Positions 45,652-57,750 of a stretch of DNA of 64,000 bases are shown in pieces. The position numbers were made by a program, and so were the translations under genes. Source of the DNA: Carex sylvatica (taxonomy: Eukaryota; Streptophyta; Magnoliopsida; Poales; Cyperaceae); NCBI GenBank assembly GCA_964058845.1, contig CAXKVR010000371.1, positions 21,374-85,373 of the forward strand, read 5' to 3'. Under the pieces are notes generated by a model that saw only the letters and a list, made by a program, of their open reading frames with translations, was not told the origin of the DNA and searched no databases. How positions within the stretch are numbered: position 1 is the first letter of the stretch; every line of letters begins with the position of its first letter.

Positions 45652-46096
45652 TTAGACAGTTTGAATAGGACGTAGTTCAATACCCGCGATGACGAGCCCG
45701 CTCTTTTCGTTGTTGTCATTGGTTTCCCTGAAGCCTACCACCACCTCTTGATCACCGGTACTATGATCGCAGTTAAACTGCCCCAGCTCCAGCTCCATCC
45801 ATCCATCCTGTCTATTTATGGGCAATCCAATGTTTGCAAAGAGTGATGTCTCATCACTTGGTTTTGAACATACAAACTTCTTCCGCGAGAGGCTTCCCAC
45901 AGAAACTGATGCCTCCTGGATAGTGTCGAGACCGTATGAGCTTGGCATGGTTTTGAAGATGAGATATACAGCATATTTTGTCTTAGTCGAAAGTTTGTCG
46001 AAGTTTATTCGCGCATGTACCTCCAGCCACCAGACTTGCAATAGCTCTGCTACCTCCGGGAAGCTTATTATTAGTAAAAACAAATCAAACTCTAAT
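45652..46096 (-). pseudogene. Orphan last exon of an F-box/PP2 gene
   Basis: On the minus strand an open frame runs from the acceptor-like AATAATAAG to a stop at 45652: FPEVAELLQVWWLEVHARI, TKTKYAVYLIFKT, GWMELELGQFNCD, and GLVIAGIELRPIQTV. This is the C-terminal PP2 domain, of a more diverged type than genes 1 and 2. No F-box exon or middle exon was found in the next 2.5 kb upstream, so it is probably a 5'-truncated gene copy. The exon frame itself is undamaged. Confidence 0.75.
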
Positions 46097-46159
46097 TTGG
46101 TATCTGACATATATATTTCGGTATATATTTCATTAAATTCAGACAAAACAGATGCTTGA

Positions 46160-47240
46160 CAAAATCATATATCATTTCTCAATTTCCAAATACATGAAAG
46201 GCAATTCTAGGAGAGAAAAAACTGATTCCAAAAGCGATCAACAAATAAAAACGAAATAGAGAAAAATCACAATAAAAAGAAAAAAAAAGCAAACAAAACT
46301 ACAAAAAAAGAAAGGCAACAAGAAGACGACGATTGATCGTTTAGTGCATATCACAACTCACAAATATGGAAAATTGATTTATCTTACTCTCAATCCCTGA
46401 ACCGATGGAGTTCAAAGATCGAACAGGCAACTCAAGATTTGAAAAAGAAACTCTTCATGATGTCAGATCACAATTGTAGGGAGGACCATGCTTGATTGAA
46501 GAATGTACTTTGAAGGAAGTACTGTTGAAGCCTGCCCTGCAAATTGAAATGAAGCCCAATCCAAAAAAAGACGGGAATATGCGAAAACGTTCCATCATAT
46601 TAGAGATGGCGTGAGGAGAAGGAACCAGAAGTGGGTCGACCCGCTAGATCTGAGATTGTTAGTCCATCACACCCGGTTTATTTTAAGTACGTAGATGATC
46701 AGTTGAAATCATATAGCTTGAATTCGACCTAAAAATCGTGTTTTAGTTAGCATTTCAATGAGAAAAATGTTACTACCGAAGTTTTTGGATATATTGCAAT
46801 TAATTGATGAAGGGAAGGCCATGGAGGAAAAATCAGGAAAGACCGAGCCAAAAAGAAGAATCCAAAATCTTTGTTACGGACGGCATTAAAATCCACACTG
46901 CTAATGCAACCCACAACGGAAAGGAGGTTGAAATATTGGCTGTCCCGAAGATAAAAACATAACACTCATTTTTTATAAATTCCTGGTCGTTGTACACTCC
47001 GAACATGAAATTTGTAATTTCGTTATTTAATTTGCAACAGGTTTTGGATCATCTCAATCGGACATCGGTTGACAAAGTTATGACCAAAATACGAATGGGT
47101 GTCTGGACAGAATAACTGCATAACCATTGCATCCTGCAATGCGGGCCATAATTAACAACACCGCCTCTTTGATTAGTTACAGCACAGTTTTAGCATCAAA
47201 CCTTCCAAAGAATGATCCAGCACCGCCCTATAAATTCTAG
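46160..47240. other. Gene-free spacer
   Basis: No gene, exon or repeat boundary was recognised. Short open frames here lack family motifs and codon-like structure. Confidence 0.4.
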
Positions 47241-48110
47241 GACTGAAAAGACGTCCCTAGGGATTGGGCTAAGTTATTTCACATGGGGACGTCTGGTGGA
47301 AGATACCAATTGGTTTACTCCAGGAATGGACCAAGTTAATTCACACCGTTTTTTTTTTATTAACCACCTAATAAATCAGAATTAAATAATTATTCCCGGA
47401 TTAGTCAGATTTCAAATTATACCACGAACGCATGCCCAGTCCGTGAACCAATTTTTTTAGTGCGCAGACTGGGTATGTGTACCGAAATTCATTTTTTTAA
47501 TATTCTTTTTGAATTTTTTATTAATTAATCTGCATACTCCAGTTGAAAAAAATATATTAAAAAAATCAGTTTCGGCACACATACTCAGTCTGCGCACCAA
47601 AAAAATCCGTGCGGCTGGGTATGCGTTCGTGGTATAATTTGAAATCTGGCTAATCGAGTGGTAATCATTTAATTTTGATTTATTACGGTGGTAAATAAAA
47701 ATATTTCGGTAATTCACATAATTGGTTCCATCTCTTTCAAACATAACTTGACCAAATTTCCTAGATATGGGATCATACTCCAGGATTGTTCCCTTTTAAA
47801 TCATTGTATCAATTTCTTAAATTCAGAGGGGTAGCAATAAGTAAACGCTCTGATGGAAGATACAAATTTTGTAATGAGCCTCAAGATCTAAACCATTTAT
47901 TCCTTACTTAAAAATTTACAAAATATATTTGGTTATGGATTGATCAGTGTCAAACATATTATGTAAATTTGTCCACTGTAGATGACATAATTTCCTTTGC
48001 CCTTACTTTGAAAGCTCCACATAAAAAAGATTCCAGATTACCATTAGTGCACTAATGTGGTCTGTTTAGAGACACCAAAATGATTTATACTTTAATAATA
48101 AGAAAATCAA
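47240..48110 (+). pseudogene. LINE 3' fragment (zf-RVT region)
   Basis: With the inserted MITE (47346-47709) set aside, the plus strand reads in broken frame GVAISKRSDGRYKFCNEP, then QDLNHLFLT, a stop, then KFTKYIWLWIDQC. The C...H-LFL...F...IW pattern is the zinc-binding region after the reverse transcriptase in plant LINEs. The stop near 47910 and the lack of upstream RT mark it as dead. Confidence 0.65.
47346..47709. mobile_element. Mutator-like MITE, 364 bp, nested in the LINE fragment
   Basis: The ends are CCGTTTTTTTTTTATTAACC at the left and GGTAAATAAAAATATTTCGG at the right, with arms continuing through ATAAATCAGAATTAAATA and GGGTATGCGTTCGTGG. A perfect 9-bp duplication, TAATTCACA, flanks it (47337-47345 and 47710-47718). 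Confidence 0.88.
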
Positions 48111-48139
48111 TACAACCAGATCCATGATTTTGCTAATTG

Positions 48140-48590
48140 TATCTTGGATTCAATACTGGACATGACATGTATCAAGGTAGATCAGGGAGACAACAGAACT
48201 GGAAGCCATGACCCCACCCCCCCTGTCCCAGTCTGTTCACTCCTCTCACCCCTTCTAGATCTCACCTCTGACACAACACTCTCTTCTCTTTTTCGGCTCT
48301 ATCTCTTCGAACTGAGAGGAGAATGGCAGAGGGGAGGGACCAGAGCCGACCAGAGCTGAGAACATGATATCGTCGAAGCTCGGAGAGTAGATTCGCTAGC
48401 TTCATCCCGATCAGTATCGATGGTGAGCAAATTTGGTTGTGAAGAGAGATGAGAATTAAGATAATAAGGTAATTAAGAGTGTACATAAGTAAGATTAGAG
48501 GATTAGAGTAGTTTAGAGGATTTTTTAAGCATAAAATAGTAAATTTAAAAATTAGAGTCATTTGACTCATTTAAATTTGTTTTTTTTAAT
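48140..48590. other. GC-richer island, unassigned
   Basis: It includes a C-rich run (near 48212), CTCTTCTCTTTTTCGGCTCT and GAGAGGAGAATGGCAGAGGG, resembling a gene leader. No splice-linked coding sequence was found. Confidence 0.3.
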
Positions 48591-48599
48591 CAGTGAAAA

Positions 48600-50720
48600 C
48601 GTTAGTAGATATTTAATACCACTAACCTTTTAAAAAGAAAAGAAAAAAGGGTTAACTGTCCCCATGTCAGAGAGATATGATATATAGGCCTGGAGTAACT
48701 ACAAACGAAAATCAGGCATAAAAAATAAAACAGTTGTAATAAATTACCTTGAATCACTTTGACCAACCCACGTCCAGTACTTCTCATTATCAGAATGTAT
48801 AATACTAAAACCTCTTGCATTCAATTGGAAACTCTTCTTTTTCCCGCGAACAACGGGAAGGGTGGTACCACAACACCATAGCTTCCACATGGCGCTGGAC
48901 AATTTGTATGTGCCAACATAAAGAAGAGAAGGAGATATATTTGCTTATATAGGAGCAAGGCAGTTAATGAGGTTGAAGAGAAGAAAATAATTAATTAACA
49001 CGTGCTTGCTGGAGAAGAAAATAATTCATGAGGCTAACTGGATGTCTGACGATTTATATTAACACACGTTCCGTGAATTCAAATATGACAGTTATATTGG
49101 AGTGCTCTCTTTTCCATTTTCAGTTAATTAAAAAAAATCAGGCCCGCCTGTATATTATATTTTATTTAGTTATTATTATGGAGATTTTTATGTATACATC
49201 TAAAAAACTCCATAATTACGTATTTTTCCTTCTAAAATATAGAAGAAAGCGTTTAATTGTCCACAACTAGTTGTTCACGTTTTGTATACAAAAAAACTAT
49301 AATTTGACTTGCGCGAATCCTGTAAAATTTCATATTCAATGTTGTAAACTTATGTAACTAGTCTTATAGAAAACGCACTTTAAAATTCTAACATCCAGCG
49401 GGACCATTTTGTGTACTTGCAACTTGCACAACTTGTCAAACTTGTCAAACTAACTGCACTTAATGCGGGACCATTTGATGTACTTCTCTAACTTATAGTT
49501 AATGACAGTTTTAAAACCTTCTAGAACATTTTAAATTTGAATCACTTCTCAAACTTGCAGTTTTTTCAAAATAATTCTGAAAATTAATTTTTTTTTGCAT
49601 CAAAATTAATTTTTTTAAAAAATATTTTTTTTCTTCAATTATTAATATTTATATATGCTCCATCACCAATTTTTCAAGTACCCTCACCATGCCATATCCA
49701 ACGTATGTATCATTCTTTAAACCCACGACGAAGCAAATGAGTTTTAATATACTCAAGAGTTATCATACAATTTAATATTACAACAATCTCTAAAAGAACA
49801 TCAAATAGTCTTACACACTTCTTATCCCTGTAATTCTCAGCAAATTGTATAAATCAATCAATACCCTTGCAATGCTCAATATTATTACGTTGTGCTTCAG
49901 ACATCCAATCTCGATTCATAGGCATTTCCAATTAGGACATACATAGAGTTAGTGCACAATCATAACCCACTCTTTAAATGCTAAGTCAGTAGTAAACACA
50001 TGTAAGCAAATTTAGCATTAAGTAAATTTGTCAGCATTTCACTATGCTCCCCAAGTACATGTAAGCTCCACGTTTGTTTAGATCCGGAAATGATCAATAC
50101 ATAATCATGGGAACAATAAAGAGAAACACACATGATTTTTTCTTAAATATTAAATCTACTTACATGCGTTTTCAAATTAAGTGAGACAAAGCATTCAAAA
50201 AGTAGTTCCAAAACAAAGACTATTCAAAATTAATTTCAATTGGATTAATTTCGAGCGGGCATCAACCTAATCGGCAACCTAATTTATGATATTCGGAACA
50301 ATATGGATCGCATTACAATACAAAACATGAATGTCCAATCTTGCTTATCTTGGGGATATAATTAATTGATTTTTTTTGCCCAAGTTTGGTAATTTTTGGT
50401 TTAATTTTTACCAAAAAAACTAAACCTCTGTATTGGTTGAAAACTAGTAAATATTAACATTAATTGACAAAAAAATGGCAAAATATACCTCCAATTTACC
50501 AAGTAGAACTTGTACAAATAATTCGGTTACAATTCTATATAACATTTAAAACCCCTAAATGACAAAAAATTAATAAAATCAAAGCAAAATAAATAATAAA
50601 TATTGAAAATAAAAATTCATCTTGGGAGAGGGAAGGTATGATGGCGACCCCTTAAGTTCGAATGATTACAAACACCATTGGTGCCATAGCCGATGATAAA
50701 GCGGCTATAAAAAATGTGTT
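48600..50720. other. Gene-free spacer
   Basis: AT-rich sequence with no supported gene or repeat terminus. The string ACTTGTCAAACTTGTCAAAC near 49433 is a local duplication. Confidence 0.4.
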
Positions 50721-50729
50721 TTTTTGTTG

Positions 50730-51250
50730 TTGTAGGAGACAAGAATTCAAAATCCCAAATCTTCACCCTAACCCACCAAAGTTTCCTATCTCACTCTGAT
50801 TTCTTAAAAGGCTGAAAAGAAAAGACAAAAAAAAAAATATATATATTCTCATCACTCTCTCTTTGTACCCAACGTTGGGGGTTTGGATCCTCTAGAAGTA
50901 ACACAAATTTTGAGTTTCGATTAGAATCATCCGATCCTACGTGAATATTAAATATCATAAGGTTTGGTGAATTTTCAACTTGAATTGAATTGGTCCGAAT
51001 TCTGATGGGTCGACGGTTCAATTCGAACTCTAAATTTAATTAGGCTTGATACAGTGGCCGACATATTTCTTTTCTCTCTTAAGCATAATAAAAGTTGACT
51101 AAGACATGTAGAAATATTAGCTAAGTCGTAATGGAAAGCCCTGGCCAATACAAAACAGTGAAAGTATGGTAGGCAGTCTCTTTCATCGACCTTTATTGTG
51201 TTCACACAGGTGCCTGTAATCTACACCATGAGTTTCATTGATTAATTTCA
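50730..51250 (+). repeat. R1 dispersed repeat, copy 6
   Basis: It contains GAGACAAGAATTCAAAATCC, TTCTCATCACTCTCTCTTTG, GGTTTGGATCCTCTAGAAGT, CCAATACAAAACAGTGAAAG, ATGGTAGGCAGTCTCTTTCA and GTTCACACAGGTGCCTG. It lacks the CTTTTCTTGGACTGG middle. Confidence 0.75.
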
Positions 51251-51389
51251 AGCTTGTTGAAAATTATAAGCCGTCATTGAAAGAAATTTGAAGAGAAAAT
51301 TTTTCTTTTAAAAATTAGGCATTGGAAATTTCACGATGAGTCCGGGTACTACAGAAGCTCACATAATATATGATTATCAGTGGACATTA

Positions 51390-52348
51390 TTACAAAAACG
51401 TTAATCACATACCGTACCTTACATCGTGTACGTTTTGTCCAAATCAAGAAAATATACGCGTTCTAAAATGAGCTCTAACATTCATATATACACGATTTTT
51501 AATAAAAATATAAGCGTATTTTCATAATAAAAAAGGTATAAATGTAATCCAACATTCATATACAGTTCTGTATTAAAAAGACCCGTGTATAATTGGAATC
51601 AATTGTGCTCATTTTATTGCATGATCCCTGTTTGATGACAGAAATACAAAGATTATCAGGTTACTAATATGTGTCATTATTTTATAATGGATCTCTATCT
51701 ACTTTTTCAAAGGTATTTCTATCATTTCTAAAGCATATTTTTCCTACATATATATTTGTCTGAGGTATCTCTTATAAACATGCAAGGCTATGAGACAATA
51801 TCTTCACCTAGAAGGCAACTAGAATAGAAAACTCTTCAAACGAACGTAACTTTTTGCTTGAGTGTCTGATTTCAGCAGTCTGTACTACTCTGGAAAGATG
51901 GTGAGGAGATCAACAAGTTTTTCTTACACATTATTCATTTAAATTTCTTACGTCATGTGTTTTGCCTTGTAAAAAAAACTAAAGGAAGAGCCTCAAAACT
52001 TCAGTTGAGGTTTGCGATTAAGTTTTTTTTTCCTTTCTTATTTTTGAATTTGTGCTCTTTTACTATACTTTTCTTAAACATTGTTCATGTAAATGTATAA
52101 AGTCTCATTTCTCTGATTTTTTTAATTAAAACATGAATGATAGGTGTTTTCATACATGGTATTTACTTTAAATATCGTGTATCAATGTGTTGGCAAAAAA
52201 AATCAGCAATGATTTTAGAGAAACGTTCACAGTTGCAAAACCGTGTACAATTTATTGACTCTTTAATACATGACGCCTGCATACACGGTTGCAAAACCAT
52301 GTATAATCCCCTTTTTTTAACCGTGTATATTCAATGTTTCTGTAGTAG
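51390..52348. mobile_element. CACTA-like deletion derivative
   Basis: The right end is CCGTGTATATTCAATGTTTC, then TGTAGTAG; reversed it begins CTACTACAGAAAC, like a CACTA terminus. The left side has ATTACAAAAACGTTAATC. Repeats of ACACGGTT/CCGTGTA cluster toward the right end. The exact left end is uncertain. Confidence 0.45.
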
Positions 52349-52349
52349 T

Positions 52350-52530
52350 CCGCAAGACATGTAGAAAGTTCAGTAATTTAGTGGTTGTAAGGCTTTACCT
52401 TGTCCATTAGTACTAAACGGTCTAGCTAGTATGGTAGGCAGTCTCTTTTAATAAAATTAATTGTGTTCACACTTCAGACTGGTGCCTGAAAGCTACAGCA
52501 TAAATTCAGTCCTAATCGGTTAACTGTTTG
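52350..52530 (+). repeat. R1 tail fragment, copy 7
   Basis: It contains GACATGTAGAAAGTTCAG, AGTATGGTAGGCAGTCTCTT and GACTGGTGCCTGAAAGCTAC, the terminal third of R1. Confidence 0.65.
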
Positions 52531-52972
52531 TAAACACAAAAATAAAAAATATGTGAGTAAGCACAAGATATGTTTTTTATAAGAGATATACGAAAAAAAT
52601 GCTGTCATTCTGATTTTCTGTTGTTGTATATGAGTTATCCAAGCGACATATAAATTCTTATTTTATAGAACAAAAAGTTTGAAGTTCAACCATTCTGGAA
52701 AAATAAATTTGAAAAAAGTTGTAACCGTATATCATTTAGTATTACTTAACTTTTAGCTACTTTCATTAAATTTGAAGCTCATTGCCGTCATTAAGAAATT
52801 TGGACTGAAAACTTTTTCATTGAAAATAAGGCCGAATTTTTTATTCATATCCATCATTTAATAAAAAATATTCCACAAATACAAAAAAATGTCCCAACCG
52901 CTCAAAATTTGGAAGGTTTACTATCCCCTAGAACCGCCCAGATTCTGGGTAGTTCTGTTCAATGGTGAACTG

Positions 52973-54529
52973 TCTAGAACATCGGCCGTTCTGGTCTTCT
53001 TCTATTTTAATTCTCAAAATTAAAACACTAAACTAATATTTTATAAAAACACTAAACTAAATCTCAGTGATTTTTTTTATAGCATATCCTAGATTTGAAT
53101 ATTAAAAATGCTAAATTAAATTTCAAAATGAAATCATTTACGTGAATAACGTTTGAACGAAAAAAAAATACCACAAAAAACCCTAAATTTTCATGAACAA
53201 TGCCTAAGAAAAAGTATGATAAAGGAGTACAAAATAAGATTGTTAGAAAGGAAAAACTTCATCAAAAAATTCAACTCATGTTTTGTGGCTCTTCCCATTG
53301 TTTTTTTGTGTTTCTGATTGTACCGATATTCTGTTGAACAAAATTAGTTCAAAATTTTATATCTCCTCCTCGCAAGCTTTCTGAAAAGTAGTAGAATGCT
53401 GAAATCAGACACTCGAGTGCCATGATATGTAGGTTTGAAGTTTAATCGTGAGAGATCGCCTTCTCAGTAAAGATATCTCCTCTTTTGCCTTATCCCTCGC
53501 TCTAGTCTCACCTATTTAGGAGAGATCCATGTCTTAGAGAAATACATGTACAACCTACAAGTGCTTTAGAATTGAGAGAAATGACTTAGAAAAAATAGAT
53601 AGAGATGCATTCTAATGGGAAAGCACGGATCGATCGAACACGTGAAAAAATTGTTTTTTTTTTTATCACACACGGATCATACAGTAAAATTGTGCATAAT
53701 TGTTGGAGCATTTATATATTGTTAGCTTATATTAATCATTAAAAAAATTAATTGATGAACAATTTTACTCCTCAATTTTAAAAAAAAAGACAAGAACCGC
53801 TCAAATTCTAGATGGTTGGAGCATTTTTAAAATTAAAAAAAATTAGGGCATTTGTGGAACTTTTATTAAATGGAGGATATGAATAAAAAATTCGGGAAAT
53901 AATGCATTGAATATTTAACCTTTAGTCCGTGTAATACAAAAGTTGTATGTATAGATTATTACACTATGAGCTACATCATGATCACGCAAAGTTCACATAG
54001 TGTGAATGAAATGCGTCCCTTTTCTTGTTTTACCAATAAATAGAGCGGGACAGCCATGGCCTAAATCAACAGGACTGAAATAAGTGCTATTCTTGTCAGC
54101 ATTTAGTAGGCTATGCAATGTTGACAATTACAAGATCTAGAGAAACTTATCGTAATATTTTTCTTGTCAGCATTTAATAGGCTGTAAATGCTGACAATAA
54201 CTATGCTTTTTTAAGTTCTGAAACGTTCTCATTTAAAATATAACGAAAGAAATAAAAAAATAGTGAGAGAATAATGAGTCCTTATTGACATTTATTTTTT
54301 TACTTTCTTTCTATCTTATCCTGTAATTGAAATCCTCCGATACATATTATGTAGAATAAATCCTCTTAAAAGTCTCTCTGAAAGGGTTTTACAGCTTGGT
54401 TTGTAAATGAGTGGACCTGAGTCGAGTTACGTAAAGTTTAAATTCGGAAGATTGGCTTAGCGGGTACTTACTCGTTGGGACTTGCCGCATAAATAAGATT
54501 AAGTACTATAAGCTTTCAAGAGCATTAAC
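52973..54529 (+). repeat. 1.55-kb direct repeat, copy 1
   Basis: This pairs with 57751-59334. It starts at TCTAGAACAT and ends at TATAAGCTTTCAA. It contains ATCTCCTCCTCGC, GTAAAGATATCTCCTC, CATAGTGTGAATGAAATGCG and paired TGTCAGCATTTA(G/A)TAGGCT motifs. Large parts of the last 550 bp are identical by eye. It lies directly 3' of F-box/PP2 gene 2. Confidence 0.9.
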
Positions 54530-54855
54530 GAAGTGCGATATAGCCAAATAAAACTTCATCTTTTCATGATACATTAATTAAAGGATTGTTTGGAAGCATG
54601 ATTTTGGTCTTACTTCATACTTTCGTAGAGCAACTACCTTAATTTTAAAACTACTAGTAGAAGTAATTTATCTTAATGGGCCAACATATCAAAAAGTTTA
54701 CAAGAGTAACAAAAAAATAAAAAATTATAGAAGGAACGAGAGACAACTCGGGTCCATGTATGACATGAATTACTAGTGTTGGTAATGCAGAAAGCATATT
54801 GGCCGTAGCTAGCATCCTAGCAATGAAATCCAGCATTCGCTCATTTATCTATTGA

Positions 54856-55978
54856 CTATATCTTAGGACGAAACTCGATGCCATTAAATAGTAGCCCTCT
54901 CTTTGGCCCCAGTTCTCTTGTTTCATGCACTTTTACTCCAACTTCATCATCCTCCTCACCACCATTGTAGAATTCCCCGATCTCTACTTCACTCCATTGG
55001 TCATCTCTTACTTGAGGATATCTGATCTGGTTATTTGGATTTTGCCTAGACATACCATTTCTGGCTTCTAGGCAAATCCTGTGATGAGACTCTATATGAT
55101 GAAAGTAAATACTTGCTTCTAATGGACGATCAAAGCCCTCTGTGTCATCTTCTAATTTGAAGATGAAGTAGGCACCATATTTTGTTTTCGGGCTGAGATT
55201 TTTGCATCTGAAATTTGCAAAGATATCGAACCACCAAACCACTATCAGCTGTGCCACTTCTGAGAACCTAATAGGAAATGGAAGACAATTGAAAATTTCA
55301 ACATCAATATATTTGTTTCCTAATAAAGCACAAGCCTCTCTCTGGCATCAAGTTGATGAATTATCACAGTTGAGAGCACCTATAGTACATATGGGAAATA
55401 TTTTGGGTTCACACATGGGAAATTTTTGTTTCCTAATAAATCAAAAGTCTCTCACGGTTTGCACATGGGAAAATTTTTGGGTAAAATAATTTTGAAAATA
55501 GTTGAGAGCACCTATAGTACATACCCCAGGACTCTTGGAGACATTAACTTCATCACTTATTTTGAAAAAATGACATGAACATATAGTGCGATAATTATAA
55601 TTTAGATATATGATTCTTAATTTAACACCCCCCCCCCCCCCCCCCCCCCACACCCCCTAATTACCCACCAAAATGGATAATCAGAATTTAAATCTATGAT
55701 TGTTAACTATATATTACTTACATTGAATCATTGTTTGGCACGTATGGCCAATATCGTGGATCCGTTCCCCATATAATCCCTACTGCCTTTGAAGCTGACA
55801 GCATGTAGATCTTTGCACTGCTTGGTCTATCCAGCCTAAAGAACTGAAAGTTATGTTATGACAAATTACATGATTGAAATTAAAGTAACCAGTGGGTGAT
55901 CGAGTGTCTTCAAAATGATCTACCAGAGATGAAGAAGCTTTAATTATTACTTTTTAATTTTTACTTTTGTGTCTGTGC

Positions 55979-56009
<31 letters not shown>

Positions 56010-56483
56010 GGGACCAAATAAGTGATTTGAAAGTCAAACTCTCAAGATCTAGTTTCATACGCATGCGCCATAGGTAGAGAGAAACAAGGAGATCAAATAG
56101 TAAAGAGCAGAACTGATCAATCAATTGTAATTATACCAAAATCAATAACCAAATAATAAGATCAAATTTGAAAAAAAAAAATGTAATCTAAATTACTCAA
56201 AAGATACCATTTTTCCATCATCGACAATGACCCCATGATTGCTAAGATGAAAGTAAAGGTCCTTCTTGGATCTGAAAACAGGTCGATTTGGAATCTTGGA
56301 AAGGATGTTATCGATGTCAGTCGGTAGAAAGTTTCCCCACACAACATCTGCAATTGCAGCAGACATAAAGGAGGTAGAAACAGCAGAGCAGCAGCATGTG
56401 TCTCGAGGCGAGGTTAGTGAGATTATACGAGACAAACAATCCTCTGGCAATCGAGAGATCTCGCAATTGTTGTTGGCTTCCAT
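54856..56483 (-). CDS. F-box/PP2 (phloem protein 2 B-type) gene 2, 3 exons
   Basis: The exons on the minus strand are 56483-56208, 55843-55722 and 55267-54856: 276, 122 and 412 bp, exactly the lengths in gene 1, giving 269 residues. The F-box is at residues about 7-50 (RLPEDCLSRIISLTSPRDTC). The PP2 domain covers residues about 92-269 (LDRPSSAKIYMLSAS, DPRYWPYVP, RICLEARNG, FNGIEFRPKI). The middle of the last exon (HHRICLEARNGMSRQNPNNQ onward) is identical to gene 1 for over 30 residues, pointing to recent duplication or gene conversion; the F-box exon differs more. Introns are GT-AG. Intron 1 carries a 20-base G run and intron 2 a 22-base C run. A TATA-like CTATAAAG lies about 45 bp upstream. 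It likely acts as an SCF substrate receptor that binds glycans. Confidence 0.92.
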
Positions 56484-56559
56484 GTTTTTTATGCTTACAC
56501 TTGTGCTTTCAACAATTGAGTGGTTTACTTTATAGCGGTTTGAAACAATCAAAGTCTGT

Positions 56560-57750
56560 GAAGAAGACAGTGGCAGAGCAAAACAAATTAATTTGTTAAT
56601 AAGAATACAAATGTATTTTGTATTCGTGTCAATGAGTTGACACGCAAATACATACGTGTATATATGTATAAAACATATTCTCAATTTGAAATAAACTTCA
56701 GGTTAACTATCAAATATGTATCATTATCCATACTAAATAGTTAATAATTCGTACTACAAATTGTAAGTAGAGGAGGGTTAAAATGCATCCATCTTTCAAG
56801 CACGTAATTTTGAAACTCTTTATAATGAAAGTTATAAAACTCAAATAACGAAATATAACTTGTAAAATCAAAATCGTTAGTTGTAAACAAATATTATTCT
56901 CCTTTTTTGTAGATAAGTATTGTGGCATTTTTTTGATTTGTTTGATGAGAACCAAAAACTTCAAAATCGCTGTCTAAATATTTTTTTATGTCAATAGAAA
57001 GGAATTTAAATATAATATTTTTTATGTGTGTATGGAAAGATGATATATATGAAATATTGCAATTTTATTTTCATATATGAGCTTTAGATTGAAATATTAA
57101 TTAAGCCTAAAAAAATGAAAGCATTGATACCTTATTAAGCTACAAGACTAACTCTAATGATTTTTTTTTCTTAACAAATTAAAGGCTTAGGTTCCTTAAT
57201 TATTTTTAATATCAAGCTGAATATATCCAGTAGATTCTGGACATGCATCTATCATAGAAATAACATTGTCTAGACGTAGTTCACTAACTCAAGTGTAAAT
57301 TAGATATTTATACTTTGTATTATCACAGAATATTCTCTAATTAAATAAAATTACGAAAAAGGTTGTATTCCCAAGTGATATGTCATGTACTCTGATTTAG
57401 AAAAGTGGTAAGAATGCTTCTTATTTTAGACTAACAGTTTGCATAAAAAAAAAAAATTTAGACTAACTGGTAAAAACAGAAACAAATATTATGTTGCCGA
57501 GTTCATAATAACCCAAACGAAATATATGCTAAAGTTCGGGTTAATTTGTTCCTTACCTCTACGACCCTATTAGTTAATCCCCCACAGATTATGTAACCAA
57601 AGTTTTGGCAAATTCCTATATATTTAATGTACTCTATGTTAATGAATGAAGATGTTTACTTGAAGATGAGACCTTTATTCTATTTAATTTTCCTTTTTAC
57701 TTATTCTCTGCTTTGGAGCTTATGCATGATATTCATGACTTCATAAGTAT
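56560..57750. other. Gene-free spacer with MITE remnant
   Basis: Around 56768-57130 the GAGGGTTAAAATGCATCCAT start and an AT-rich inverted half resemble the element at 43017-43430. The rest shows no gene. Confidence 0.4.

Noticed and set aside
55441..55653. Minus-strand frame starting in the C run (MWGGGGGG)
   Set aside because: It comes from a homopolymer inside intron 2 of F-box/PP2 gene 2.
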